From Paenibacillus rhizovicinus (GTDB lineage Bacteria; Bacillota; Bacilli; Paenibacillales; Paenibacillaceae), in assembly GCF_010365285.1 (NCBI RefSeq), contig NZ_CP048286.1, forward strand, positions 434,001 through 498,000: 64,000 nucleotides of DNA. Direction: 5' to 3'. The notes under the pieces were generated by a model, which did no database searches, was not told the origin of the DNA, and saw only the letters and a list, made by a program, of their open reading frames with translations. Both the position numbers and the translations under genes were made by a program. Shown in pieces: positions 49,613-59,911 of the stretch; the stretch's first letter is position 1, and every line of letters starts with the position of its first letter.

Positions 49613-50137
49613 TCATTTGTCATTTGTCCAGTTGTCTCTCACGAACTGATCACGGCCGGACTTCTCGCGGTCTTCCTTATAATGCTTAGGATTCTTCTTG
49701 TGGTAGTCCTGGTGGTACTCTTCCGCTTCATAGAACGCCGCGGCCGGCAATATTTTCGTTACGATCGGTTTGTCGAACCGGCCGCTGGCTTCCAACGCCT
49801 GTTTGGATTGAAGCGCCAATTCGAATTGCCGTTCATTATGGTAGAATATGGCGGTCGCATACTGTGTTCCGCGATCATGGAATTGCCCGAATTCGTCCGT
49901 CGGGTCAATCTGCTGCCAATATAGCTCCAGCAGCCTTTCATATGGGAAAAGCTCAGGGTCAAACGTGATTTCAACCGCTTCGATATGGCCCGTCGCTCCT
50001 GTTTTGACATCTTCATACGTCGGATTTACCTTCGTGCCTCCGGTATAGCCGGATACGATACGCTCGATTCCCGGCAATTCTTCGAACGGCGTGACCATGC
50101 ACCAGAAACATCCGCCTGCAAACGTTGCTTTTTGCAT
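49613..50137 (-). CDS. msrA: Peptide methionine-S-sulfoxide reductase
   Basis: A 174-residue repair enzyme that reduces the S-epimer of methionine sulfoxide in proteins. The catalytic motif GGCFWC is at residues 8-13 with the nucleophile C10; GYTGGTKVNPTYEDVKTGAT and QFHDRGTQYATAIFYH are family hallmarks. No C-terminal resolving cysteines are seen, so C13 may serve. Cytoplasmic; no signal peptide. A GGGAGG site lies 9 nt before the ATG, and the gene starts 14 bp after the VanW stop, tying it to that operon. Confidence 0.95.
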   Translation of the reverse strand: MQKATFAGGCFWCMVTPFEELPGIERIVSGYTGGTKVNPTYEDVKTGATGHIEAVEITFDPELFPYERLLELYWQQIDPTDEFGQFHDRGTQYATAIFYHNERQFELALQSKQALEASGRFDKPIVTKILPAAAFYEAEEYHQDYHKKNPKHYKEDREKSGRDQFVRDNWTNDK

Positions 50138-50151
50138 GTTTTATTTCCTCC

Positions 50152-51168
50152 CTAATAATGGATCGGCTCATTGCCTTCGCTCGTGACGGAGACTTCATCC
50201 GGCAGATGTCCGAATGTCATGCCCGGTACATTCCGCGGTTTGTATTCGATGACGTCGGAGGAGTAGATGGCTACGTACATTTTGCCGGGGACTGCTTGCG
50301 CACGGATGAGAATCGGCTGGTTGTAGCGGTTCTGAAAGACAAAATCGGGACCGTTCCAGCTGACCGTCGCATCGCGCCCCGGCCTCACGTACGGTACGTT
50401 CCTGCTGTGCGAGTAACGCTTCACGATATACAGCCCCGCACGGTCGCTCGCATTGAACAGCGTTGAAGAAACCTGGCAAATCCCCCCGCCGATTCCCTCC
50501 GACAATTCCCCTCTGACGATGATCGGCGCTTGCATATAGCCTTTCTCCTTCGTGCGCTGGCCGACGACCTTATTGAACGAGAACGACTCCCCGGGAAAAA
50601 TAACCGTATTATTAATCGCTTGGGCCGCCAGCCGGATGTTATGCGAGCGGTTCTTGTTGCGGCCGTTGTAGTAGGTGACATACTGGCCGATCGGCTTTTC
50701 CTTGATGTCCGCCAGCAGCTCGCGGTCCACCCGCGGGTAGACGTTCATCAGCGGCGCATCGATAACGGACGAGCCGGTACCGTAGAAGTACTGGAAAAAC
50801 TGTTCGGTGAACGCCTTCTGATCGAGCCGGTGCCCGACCACGTCGGGGACGATTCCCCCTTGATCGTTTAAGATCGCGTTGCGAGGGGCTTCATAGCTCT
50901 GCTTCTCCAAGCTCGTGACGAGCTTGTCGAATTTGTCCAAATCCACCATCGTGAACCCGGGCGACGCATACTCGGTACGGTTGATCACGACGACGTTCTG
51001 TCCCCGAAGCGTCACGGATAACCGCTCTTCCGCTTGCGCTTTCGGTTGTTCTTCTACTTGCGCTTTCGGTTGCTCTTCTCCTTGCTTGAATATGGAATCG
51101 ACGATATGCCCGCTGCTGCCGCCCTGCTGAATCAGCCATAAGATACCCGTCATCCAGAACCACTTCAT
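50152..51168 (-). CDS. VanW-family protein
   Basis: A 338-residue protein with an N-terminal hydrophobic anchor (MKWFWMTGILWLIQQGG), a short direct repeat (EEQPKAQ twice), a region with NAILNDQGGIVPDVVGHRLD, and a VanW domain containing FPGESFSFNKVVGQRTKEKGY and GGGICQVSSTLFNASDRAGL. VanW proteins occur in glycopeptide-resistance and spore-related loci and are thought to act at the cell wall; the activity is unknown. The start overlaps the upstream lipoprotein gene's stop (ATGA), so the two are translationally coupled and may work together. Confidence 0.88.
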   Translation of the reverse strand: MKWFWMTGILWLIQQGGSSGHIVDSIFKQGEEQPKAQVEEQPKAQAEERLSVTLRGQNVVVINRTEYASPGFTMVDLDKFDKLVTSLEKQSYEAPRNAILNDQGGIVPDVVGHRLDQKAFTEQFFQYFYGTGSSVIDAPLMNVYPRVDRELLADIKEKPIGQYVTYYNGRNKNRSHNIRLAAQAINNTVIFPGESFSFNKVVGQRTKEKGYMQAPIIVRGELSEGIGGGICQVSSTLFNASDRAGLYIVKRYSHSRNVPYVRPGRDATVSWNGPDFVFQNRYNQPILIRAQAVPGKMYVAIYSSDVIEYKPRNVPGMTFGHLPDEVSVTSEGNEPIHY

Positions 51169-52277
51169 GATGCATGCTCCACGTAATCGATTTTCCAAGC
51201 CTGCGAGACGGAACTTCTGCGCAATTGAAAGACGAGCGTCTTCTCCGCCTTCCGCGAACCGTCACGGTAAATAACCGCCCTGGCCGGCACATCGACGGCA
51301 AGCAGATCGGAAGTGTCGTTCTCCACGATCGCCGATTCTCTGCGGATGGCAATGATCCCGGCGTTCTCCTGCTTCAGCCGCTCTAATTGCGAATGGTTGC
51401 GATACGGGAAAATCGCGGTCATAATCTCGGGATCCCGCTGATTGATCGCGATAAAATACAGCTCCACGACGCTGTTCGGCGAAGCCTGCTGCACATATTG
51501 CGAAAGCCGTCCTGCCGCCTTATGCACCATCGCCTGGTGATCCGGATCGACGTTTCCGGTCTTATGCGTGCTGCTCCCGAGAAAATGGATGCAGAAATGC
51601 CCATCGAAATCGTTGTCCGGTATGCCGTCTCCCCCGTGCGGCATGCCGTGCATGGAAGCGGCAATCGACTGGCCGTCCCGCCTGACGACGATCGCCCTTC
51701 TCTTCCAGCTCCACTTCCCTTGATAGATCCCCTTCATGATTTCCGTGTCGCGCTTCGTTAACGGCTGGACGTCGGCATGCGTGCTGCCCGCTCTTCGCTG
51801 CACCTCGAATTGCCGGCCGGTTTCCAGATCGACAACGGTCATGACGGATTTCATGGAAATGATTTCCTTAGCTTCCGGCCAGGATAACAACTTGCCGTAA
51901 TGCTTGGCTTTCAGCATGGAAACTTGGGCGATCAGCTTCTGTCTCATCTCTCCGCTAAGCTGAATCGCCATGGCATTCTCCGTATCGTACAGCTGGTAGG
52001 ACGAATCGATCAAATAGGTTTTATGTAGGACGGATAAATACGTATCCGTAATTGGAGCGTAGTCATCATGACGGGCGACCCCTGCTGCTATCGCATCGAT
52101 CCACGCTTTCGAATCGAGCGTTATGGCGGAATCTAAAGCTGCGGTTGGCGAGGCTTTGACGATTAGCTCGACGGAAGGCTGTTCCGATTCCTTCGCCAAG
52201 GCCGGCGACGGATCGCAAGCCATTAGGAACAAGGCAGCGCCGAACAGGCGTAAGAAGACTAACCTTTTGCATTGCAT
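51165..52277 (-). CDS. Lipoprotein with a Cys/His cluster, possible wall-modifying enzyme
   Basis: A 370-residue lipoprotein with lipobox FLMAC (Cys at residue 21). The body contains VMTVVDLETGRQFEVQRRAG, HGMPHGGDGIPDNDFDGHFC, IHFLGSSTHKTGNVDPDH and QAMVHKAAGRLSQYVQ. The cluster of conserved-looking histidines around the single C in GHFCIHF recalls the Cys/His catalytic centre of L,D-transpeptidase-like enzymes, but the canonical SHGC motif is absent, so this is a hypothesis. It is coupled to vanW by an ATGA overlap and has an AAGGAG site. The N-terminal third (residues ~25-160) is helical with no recognised domain. Confidence 0.7.
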   Translation of the reverse strand: MQCKRLVFLRLFGAALFLMACDPSPALAKESEQPSVELIVKASPTAALDSAITLDSKAWIDAIAAGVARHDDYAPITDTYLSVLHKTYLIDSSYQLYDTENAMAIQLSGEMRQKLIAQVSMLKAKHYGKLLSWPEAKEIISMKSVMTVVDLETGRQFEVQRRAGSTHADVQPLTKRDTEIMKGIYQGKWSWKRRAIVVRRDGQSIAASMHGMPHGGDGIPDNDFDGHFCIHFLGSSTHKTGNVDPDHQAMVHKAAGRLSQYVQQASPNSVVELYFIAINQRDPEIMTAIFPYRNHSQLERLKQENAGIIAIRRESAIVENDTSDLLAVDVPARAVIYRDGSRKAEKTLVFQLRRSSVSQAWKIDYVEHAS

Positions 52278-52370
52278 GCTCTCTTCTCCTTCGAATTGGC
52301 AGTCCCAATTTTTAGGAGGTATTATGCCCGCTTTTCAATAAACTATGCTGTTCGCTCCTTCGCGTCAAAT

Positions 52371-52397
52371 AAAAATAAACCGCGAAATTCGCGGTTT
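52371..52397 (-). terminator. Terminator overlapping the sensor-kinase stop codon
   Basis: On the minus strand AAACCGCGAA/TTCGCGGTTT, a perfect 10-bp stem followed by an AT-rich ATTTTTATTT tail. Two bases of the kinase stop codon lie in the stem. Confidence 0.85.
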
Positions 52398-54024
52398 ATC
52401 CATGAACGGGCAGCCTGATCTCAATCCGGGTGCCTTCGTCGACCTTGCTTTGATAGGCGATGCTGCCATGATACTGTTTAATGATTTTATGACTGATCAT
52501 GAGACCGAGTCCAGTCCCCTTGTCCTTCAGACTGTAGAAGGGCTGTCCCAGGCGGTGAAGATGCTCCTCCGGTATGCCGACGCCGTGATCTTGAATGGCA
52601 ATGAGGCATTCCCCGTCCGCGGTCAGCTCCAGTCCGATATGAATCTCTCCGCCGCATGGCATGGCTTCGATCGCGTTCTTGATAATATTGAGGAAGACTT
52701 GCTTTAATTGATTTTGCGCGCAAGTAACCGGAAAATAGTCTCCCTTGAATTTCCGGACAAATTCGATGTTTCGTAACAACGCTTGAGGCAAGAGAAATTC
52801 CAGCGTTTGTTCGATGACATCTTTGACGTTCACGAGGCAATACGCGACGGCCTGCGGTTTGGCCATCGAAAGCAGTTCGTTCGTAATGATTTCGATCCGT
52901 TCCAGCTCGTCCTGGATCAAATCGCCGTATTTTATTGCAGGATTCTCGGACTTGTATAAATGGAGAAATCCTTTGATGGTCGTCAGCGGATTACGGATTT
53001 CATGGGCGACGCCCGCCGCCAATTCCCCGACGATCGTGAGCTTCTCGGACTGTAACAGGAACTCTTCGGCTTGCTTGCGCTCGGAGATGTCGCGGCTGAT
53101 GATGACGATATGCTCGACCCGGCCTCCTTTTCCCTCTACCGGCTTACAGAGGGAATCGAACGGGATCAGATGGCCCAAGCGATGCCGGAACCGAATTTCC
53201 ATCGAGTGCGACGTCTTCTGCTCCACGATCCTTCTTACGGTCTGGTCGAACATCTTCGCGTCATCGGGGCTTATGATTTGGTCCAATTCCGCGTAGTCCT
53301 GCGCCAAACTGGGGTATCCCAGCACGATGGCGTGAGAGGGCGAAGAATACCGAATCGAATGATCCGGAGCCAGCACCATGATGAGGTCTGACGTATTTTC
53401 GGCAATGAGCCTGTACTGATACTCGCTTGCGTTCAATGACAATTCCATTTCGTTTCGTTGAACAATGGTTCGGCGCAGACGTTCATGGGATTCGATGAGC
53501 AAACCGCCAATTAAGACTCCTAATAGAACGAAACATACATACTGCAGATGAAAGAGCGGATTATTCAGCAGAATTCGGAATGTAACGACGGTGCACAGGT
53601 AAATCACGGTATAAGCGCTGGACAACGCCAGGCATCTCTTGAACGGGGGCAGCTTCCGACGGGAGAAATACGTATGCAGGATGAGAAAGACCAGCATGAT
53701 CATCGTCCAGCCGCTTATGGCGGGAAACCAATTTCCGCTTGAAAGCAATCGGATGGATAAGGCAAATATGCCGGTGATGATGCCCGAAACAGGGCCGAGA
53801 TAAGCAAATGTTAAAATGACGGGCGCATATCGAATATCGTAGACATAGCCTTGCTGCTTCACGGCTAATAACACGAGGACGATCGAAACGGCGCCCGCAT
53901 AGAGACCGCTCCACAGCGGCGGATACTTGAGCGGCCTGAGATTGACAAAGGAACGGATGACTAATGGCATACTGACCAAGAGCGAAAAAATTGCGAGATT
54001 CTCGATGTAATCAATAAGAAGCAA
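52396..54024 (-). CDS. PAS-domain sensor histidine kinase with 5TM-LYT-type sensor
   Basis: A 542-residue kinase. The first ~190 residues form five or six membrane helices of the 5TM-5TMR_LYT type (LLIDYIENLAIFSLLVSMPL, FAYLGPVSGIITGIFALSIR). A PAS domain (~205-310, SDLIMVLAPDHSIRYSSPSH) and a HisKA/HATPase core follow, with VAHEIRNPLTTIKGFLHLYK, NIIKNAIEAM, DHGVGIPEEHLHRLGQPFY and KGTGLGLMIS. KinB and KinC-type sporulation kinases share this build, so a role feeding the Spo0 phosphorelay is plausible; no response regulator adjoins. The start is TTG at 54022 with AGGTGA upstream. Confidence 0.9.
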   Translation of the reverse strand: MLLIDYIENLAIFSLLVSMPLVIRSFVNLRPLKYPPLWSGLYAGAVSIVLVLLAVKQQGYVYDIRYAPVILTFAYLGPVSGIITGIFALSIRLLSSGNWFPAISGWTMIMLVFLILHTYFSRRKLPPFKRCLALSSAYTVIYLCTVVTFRILLNNPLFHLQYVCFVLLGVLIGGLLIESHERLRRTIVQRNEMELSLNASEYQYRLIAENTSDLIMVLAPDHSIRYSSPSHAIVLGYPSLAQDYAELDQIISPDDAKMFDQTVRRIVEQKTSHSMEIRFRHRLGHLIPFDSLCKPVEGKGGRVEHIVIISRDISERKQAEEFLLQSEKLTIVGELAAGVAHEIRNPLTTIKGFLHLYKSENPAIKYGDLIQDELERIEIITNELLSMAKPQAVAYCLVNVKDVIEQTLEFLLPQALLRNIEFVRKFKGDYFPVTCAQNQLKQVFLNIIKNAIEAMPCGGEIHIGLELTADGECLIAIQDHGVGIPEEHLHRLGQPFYSLKDKGTGLGLMISHKIIKQYHGSIAYQSKVDEGTRIEIRLPVHG

Positions 54025-54231
54025 GAATGATCACCTACACCTCGTAAGCTTGCTATACCTTTCGACTGACCGGCTGCATTTAAATCATCTGTATTAATGA
54101 ATACTATATTTAATATAGAAATCCTTGTTGTTTTGGTTGGAAAAGATTTATTTCTTCTGCCCAAGGTGTTCGATCTTTTAGAAATGTCGGCTCTCCGTTC
54201 ACATGCTTGCCATTCTTTAAACAATTTAAGA

Positions 54232-54264
54232 TAAGAAGAAACCTGCCTCCTACTAGGAGACAGG
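54232..54264 (-). terminator. Terminator of the rph-like gene
   Basis: On the minus strand CCTGTCTCCT/AGGAGGCAGG with an AGT loop, followed by TTTCTTCTT, just past the stop at 54273. Confidence 0.8.
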
Positions 54265-54272
54265 CCGGAGCA

Positions 54273-56885
<2,613 letters not shown>

Positions 56886-56909
56886 CTAACCTATAAATTG
56901 AGAAAACAT

Positions 56910-56938
56910 TTGACAACGTTTCAGCGGCATGGTACGAT
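56910..56938 (+). promoter_or_regulatory. Sigma-A-type promoter, outward from the rph start
   Basis: TTGACA (56910-56915) and TACGAT (56933-56938) are separated by 17 bp. It points right, away from rph, and would start an RNA near 56945. Confidence 0.65.
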
Positions 56939-56944
56939 ATACAT

Positions 56945-57058
56945 ATAAGATGAAATACTTATGCAAACATTATTTCACTAGTCGTGAATTGATTATAGCA
57001 TCGTGCCTATATGGATGCAATGCGAAAGAACCTGATACGGATATCAGGTTCTTTTTTT
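56945..57058 (+). ncRNA. Candidate small RNA between rph and the sulfotransferase
   Basis: The promoter above and an intrinsic terminator (57026-57058) bracket a ~110-nt interval with no convincing open reading frame; the only in-frame methionine reading runs through the terminator and lacks a ribosome binding site. Both flanking genes are on the opposite strand. It may be an independent small RNA. Confidence 0.45.
57026..57058 (+). terminator. Intrinsic terminator of the candidate small RNA
   Basis: AAGAACCTGAT/ATCAGGTTCTT, a perfect 11-bp stem, followed by a run of T on the plus strand. The minus side has only TTTC, so it is mainly a plus-strand terminator, though it may also help end the sulfotransferase transcript. 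Confidence 0.75.
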
Positions 57059-57099
57059 GGTTATGGAAGATGTCCTCTCGCGCCCGCGCTAGCCCCTGC

Positions 57100-57825
57100 T
57101 CACCATGCGATATTCTGCCAGCCCTCTTGTCGTTCTAACCGGAAACGCTGCACCCAGCTTTCAGCGACATCGTCGGCGATCGGATCGAAGAACGGAGCCG
57201 CTACTTGAACAGATTCCGTCGGCAGGTTCAGAAACTTCAATACGTCCATGACCGTATCTTCGTACTTGAGGATAAAGTCCTCGTAGACGATCGTCATGGG
57301 CACGATCCGCTCCTCTGCGAAGAACGCTTCCATGGCAGCCTCGCGCAACATGCACTCCACAAGCAAATGATTGATTGCATCGAAAGAATACTTGTCCGCG
57401 ATCTCTTCCCGATGCGGTGCCGAACCATGCTCCCGATGCCATTCTCCGGAAACGATCGCTCTCCACCACGATACCGCGAGCCGTACTTTATTGCGGCGGG
57501 TCATGAAGATATGTTTGCTGCCCGGAAAAGCCGCTTCCCAAATCTGCGGACCTGACAGCCCTGCCGGAAGCTGGAGCTCTCTTTGAAACGCTTGCAGCCA
57601 ATCATTCAATTTATAAGGAGAGATCTTGAGTCCGAACATACCATTTGGCGTCGTGCCATTGCGCCACATTTGCTGTATATCCTGAAAGCTGAATGTTGCA
57701 GGATCCGGCTCCGTCAGCCACTCTCTTGGAATGCCTGCTACCCTCGTCGATTCGAGAGCTTTATATAACAGCGTGCTTCCTGTCCGCTGCGAGAACCAAA
57801 TCGTATAACTGTTTACTGGCTTCAT
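57100..57825 (-). CDS. Stf0-type sulfotransferase
   Basis: A 241-residue PAPS-dependent sulfotransferase. The 5'-phosphosulfate-binding loop is SQRTGSTLLYKALESTR near residue 12, the 3'-phosphate loop lies around IFMTRRNKVRLAVSWWRA, and there is an internal VYEDFILKYEDTVMDVL segment. Stf0 of mycobacteria sulfates trehalose; Bacillota homologues have unknown sugar acceptors. A GAAACG-free AAGGAG site lies 8 nt before the ATG. Upstream on the same strand is the structured RNA with its terminator, so that RNA could be a leader that controls this gene. No membrane segment; cytoplasmic. Confidence 0.88.
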   Translation of the reverse strand: MKPVNSYTIWFSQRTGSTLLYKALESTRVAGIPREWLTEPDPATFSFQDIQQMWRNGTTPNGMFGLKISPYKLNDWLQAFQRELQLPAGLSGPQIWEAAFPGSKHIFMTRRNKVRLAVSWWRAIVSGEWHREHGSAPHREEIADKYSFDAINHLLVECMLREAAMEAFFAEERIVPMTIVYEDFILKYEDTVMDVLKFLNLPTESVQVAAPFFDPIADDVAESWVQRFRLERQEGWQNIAW

Positions 57826-57909
57826 AGATCATTCTCCTTAGAACTTTATTTTTAGTTAATGATATTAAACGCCGAACGATAATCGCAAAAAAAATAGGGA
57901 ATGGAACGG

Positions 57910-57946
57910 AAAAAGCCGCGGATGAACAATCGTTCACCCACGGCTC
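57910..57946 (-). terminator. Terminator at the end of the structured RNA
   Basis: On the minus strand GCCGTGGGTGAAC/GTTCATCCGCGGC (two G-T pairs, loop GATT) followed by five T residues. It lies ~80 bp upstream of the sulfotransferase start. Confidence 0.88.
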
Positions 57947-58182
57947 TTATCCGACGAATGCTTAAACAAGCGCATGCCTTGTCTTAAGCTCTCCATACGG
58001 AAGCCGTGATGATGATTAGGTTCATGACGTGTACATGAACGACGACGCAGCAAGCTATCCCTACCTAGATCAGTAGAGTGCCCCGGTCACGCTCATGTGC
58101 TATGAGGGTAAATTAACCTCGAGCTTCCGTCAGAAACACCGTCATCATCATCACTGCACATTCCCACCATTCGCCTATTTAT
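57910..58182 (-). ncRNA. Highly structured ~270-nt RNA of unknown class
   Basis: The interval starts at a good promoter (58187-58214) and ends at an intrinsic terminator, and holds no gene. Long-range pairing links 58144-58154 with 58006-58016 (ATCATCATCAC/GTGATGATGAT, 11 bp) and 58123-58130 with 57997-58004 (GCTTCCGT/ACGGAAGC, 8 bp); these cross each other, so they form a pseudoknot or alternate. Local hairpins lie at 58104-58120, 58092-58106, 58061-58075, 58021-58039 and 57961-57988. It could be a stand-alone RNA or a leader controlling the sulfotransferase. I could not match it to a named class. Confidence 0.65.
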
Positions 58183-58186
58183 TTCC

Positions 58187-58214
58187 AGTATAACCCGGAT
58201 CTTGAAGTAGTCAA
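58187..58214 (-). promoter_or_regulatory. Sigma-A-type promoter of the structured RNA
   Basis: On the minus strand TTGACT (58209-58214) and TATACT (58187-58192) are separated by 16 bp. The start site would be near 58180. Confidence 0.7.
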
Positions 58215-58247
58215 TCCTTTTTTCGCTGCTCGTTCGGGCATGCTGAA

Positions 58248-59047
58248 TCATTGTACATAATACTGCGCCTGCGCATTCCACAATTCGTAGTACATCCCGC
58301 CGCGATTCGATACAAGCTCGTCATGGCTTCCGCGTTGAACGAGCGTGCCTTCGTGAAAGACGGCGATATTGTCGCAGAACCGGCAGCTCGATAGACGATG
58401 GGAGATGAAGATCGCTGTTTTGCTGCCGACGATTTCGTTGAACTTGGAATAGATTTCGAATTCGGCGATCGGGTCGAGCGCTGCCGTCGGTTCGTCGAGG
58501 ATGATAAACGGCGCATCCTTGTATAGCGCGCGGGCAAGCGCAAGTTTCTGCCCTTCGCCTCCCGAAATTTCGACGCCCCCTTCTTCAAAATCCTTATAAA
58601 GATACGTCTCGGTTCCGTCCGGCAGCTCGCGATATCGTTCTTCCATTCCAGCTTCCGCAACCGCGGCTTCGACTTTGTCCCTATCGTAATCGACGGTCGC
58701 CGCGACGTTCTGACCCAAGCTGAACGAGAACAACTTAAAGTCCTGGAAGACGACCGAGAAGATGGACATGTACTCGGCATAGTCGTATTTCTTAATATTA
58801 ATGCCATTAAGTAAAATCTCGCCTTCTGTCGGATCGTATAGGCGGCATAACAGCTTGATGAACGTCGTCTTCCCGCTTCCGTTCATCCCGACGACGGCAA
58901 GACGCTCGCCGACCCGGAACGTCAACGATAAATTTCGAAGCGTATAATCGTCGGCGGCCGGATACTTGAACGAAACATGTCGAAACTCAATCTCGTATTC
59001 GTTGTCGCCATCCTCGCATATCGCCCGCTTCTCGATCGGGAGCGTGG
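58248..59047 (-). pseudogene. ABC transporter, nucleotide-binding part only
   Basis: Encodes the C-terminal ATPase half of an ABCB-type exporter: EFRHVSFKYPAADDYTLRNL, Walker A VGMNGSGKTT, the Q-loop VFQDFKLFSFSLGQNV, signature ISGGEGQKLALARALY and Walker B FIILDEPTAALDP, to a normal end. The membrane domain is missing; instead the reading joins a LytTR regulator near 59047 in a different frame. An ATG-like start within the ATPase (58925) would still give 225 residues, but without the membrane half an exporter cannot work. Confidence 0.8.
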
Positions 59048-59553
59048 TCGATGCGGCCGGACTGCGTCACGATGACGACGGTATGCGCAAATGCTTCGAC
59101 ATAGAGAATGTCTTTAGCAGGAAGACGCATGCTCTCTCCTCCGATCGTCAGCAGAATCGTCTTCTCTGTCTTGTTCGCGAACCGCGTCGCCTTGTCGAGC
59201 ACGTCGAACAATTTCGTATCGCCGAGCGGCTTCATCAAATAATGGAGCGCCGACACCTCGTATCCGTGCGCGATGAAGTCCGAATAGCCCGTAACGAAGA
59301 TCATCTGGATCGCCTCATTGTCTTGGCGAATACGATGCGCCAGTTCGATGCCGTTCATCGCACCCATTTCGATATCGAGCAGCAGAATGTCTATCGCTTT
59401 GTTATCGGCATAATAGAATAGAAACGCTTCAGCCGAAGCGAATGTATGGATGGTCACCGTATGGTTATTCATCAAGGACCATCTGGGCCTAATATCCTTT
59501 GTCCACGCAATGAACTCGTCTTCCAGATCATCAATCAGACTGCCGATTTGGTC
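59048..59553 (-). pseudogene. LytTR-type response regulator, truncated at both ends
   Basis: Contains the receiver domain (DQIGSLIDDLEDEF, HTFASAEAFLFYYADNK, then AIDILLLDIEMGAMNGIELA with the phospho-Asp, VTGYSDFIAHGYEVSALHYL, MKPLG) and the first strands of a LytTR DNA-binding domain (ILLTIGGESMRLPAKDILYV, EAFAHTVVIV). The N-terminal acidic motif is missing where the small gene at 59573 begins, and the C-terminal LytTR part is lost at the junction with the ABC remnant. The upstream part has no standard start codon; TTG 59475 is the first. Both ends appear deleted. Confidence 0.8.
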
Positions 59554-59572
59554 GGGTTAGGAGGAAGAAAGC

Positions 59573-59794
59573 ATGAATTTGACCTCAGATCAACAAACCG
59601 TGCTGCGAGCGCTAACTACGGAATGGCAGTCGCCAATTCAAGTATCCGAATCGCTTCCCGAAGGATGGGGAGATCTATCATCGATGAATCAATTGCTCAA
59701 AGAATTAATAGGCCTCAAATTGGCGCAAACAATTCCTGTCGTAATCGGTCTGTATCGACTAACGGCAGATGGGCCGCTTCCTCCTAAGATGTGA
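59573..59794 (+). CDS. Small winged-helix-like protein
   Basis: A 73-residue protein with a strong AGGAGG site. The sequence NLTSDQQTVLRALTTEWQSP, then VSESLPEGWGDLSSMNQLLK and LKLAQTIPVVIGLYRLTADG reads as three helices and a wing (winged helix-turn-helix), like small DNA-binding proteins that sense a ligand or act with a partner. Its start lies against the truncated end of the LytTR remnant, so the present neighbourhood is rearranged. The target and role are unknown. Confidence 0.7.
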   Translation: MNLTSDQQTVLRALTTEWQSPIQVSESLPEGWGDLSSMNQLLKELIGLKLAQTIPVVIGLYRLTADGPLPPKM

Positions 59795-59855
59795 TCGCGT
59801 GGATCGTTATGCGTTTCGTCCTCGAATCGCGAATCAACCTTGCTCCATAAACGCA

Positions 59856-59906
59856 AAAAGGCCGCGCAGAACGCGGCTCAGGCTGTCGAGAAAATCTCGA
59901 CAGCCT
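59856..59906 (-). terminator. Tandem terminators of the Rieske oxidoreductase gene
   Basis: Two hairpins on the minus strand: an 11-bp perfect stem AGGCTGTCGAG/CTCGACAGCCT, then GCCGCG/CGCGGC followed by CTTTTT. They lie directly after the stop at 59912 and may also serve the converging small gene. Confidence 0.85.
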
Positions 59907-59911
59907 AATAG

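Noticed and set aside
56929..57138. Small protein gene opposite the sulfotransferase/rph gap
   Set aside because: The frame runs through a perfect terminator hairpin and T-run and lacks a ribosome binding site; the small RNA interpretation fits better.
58050..58090. TPP-riboswitch-like fragment (CTGATCT..GGTAGGGA on the minus strand)
   Set aside because: Only a superficial match. The paired CTGAGA element and the overall helix order are absent.
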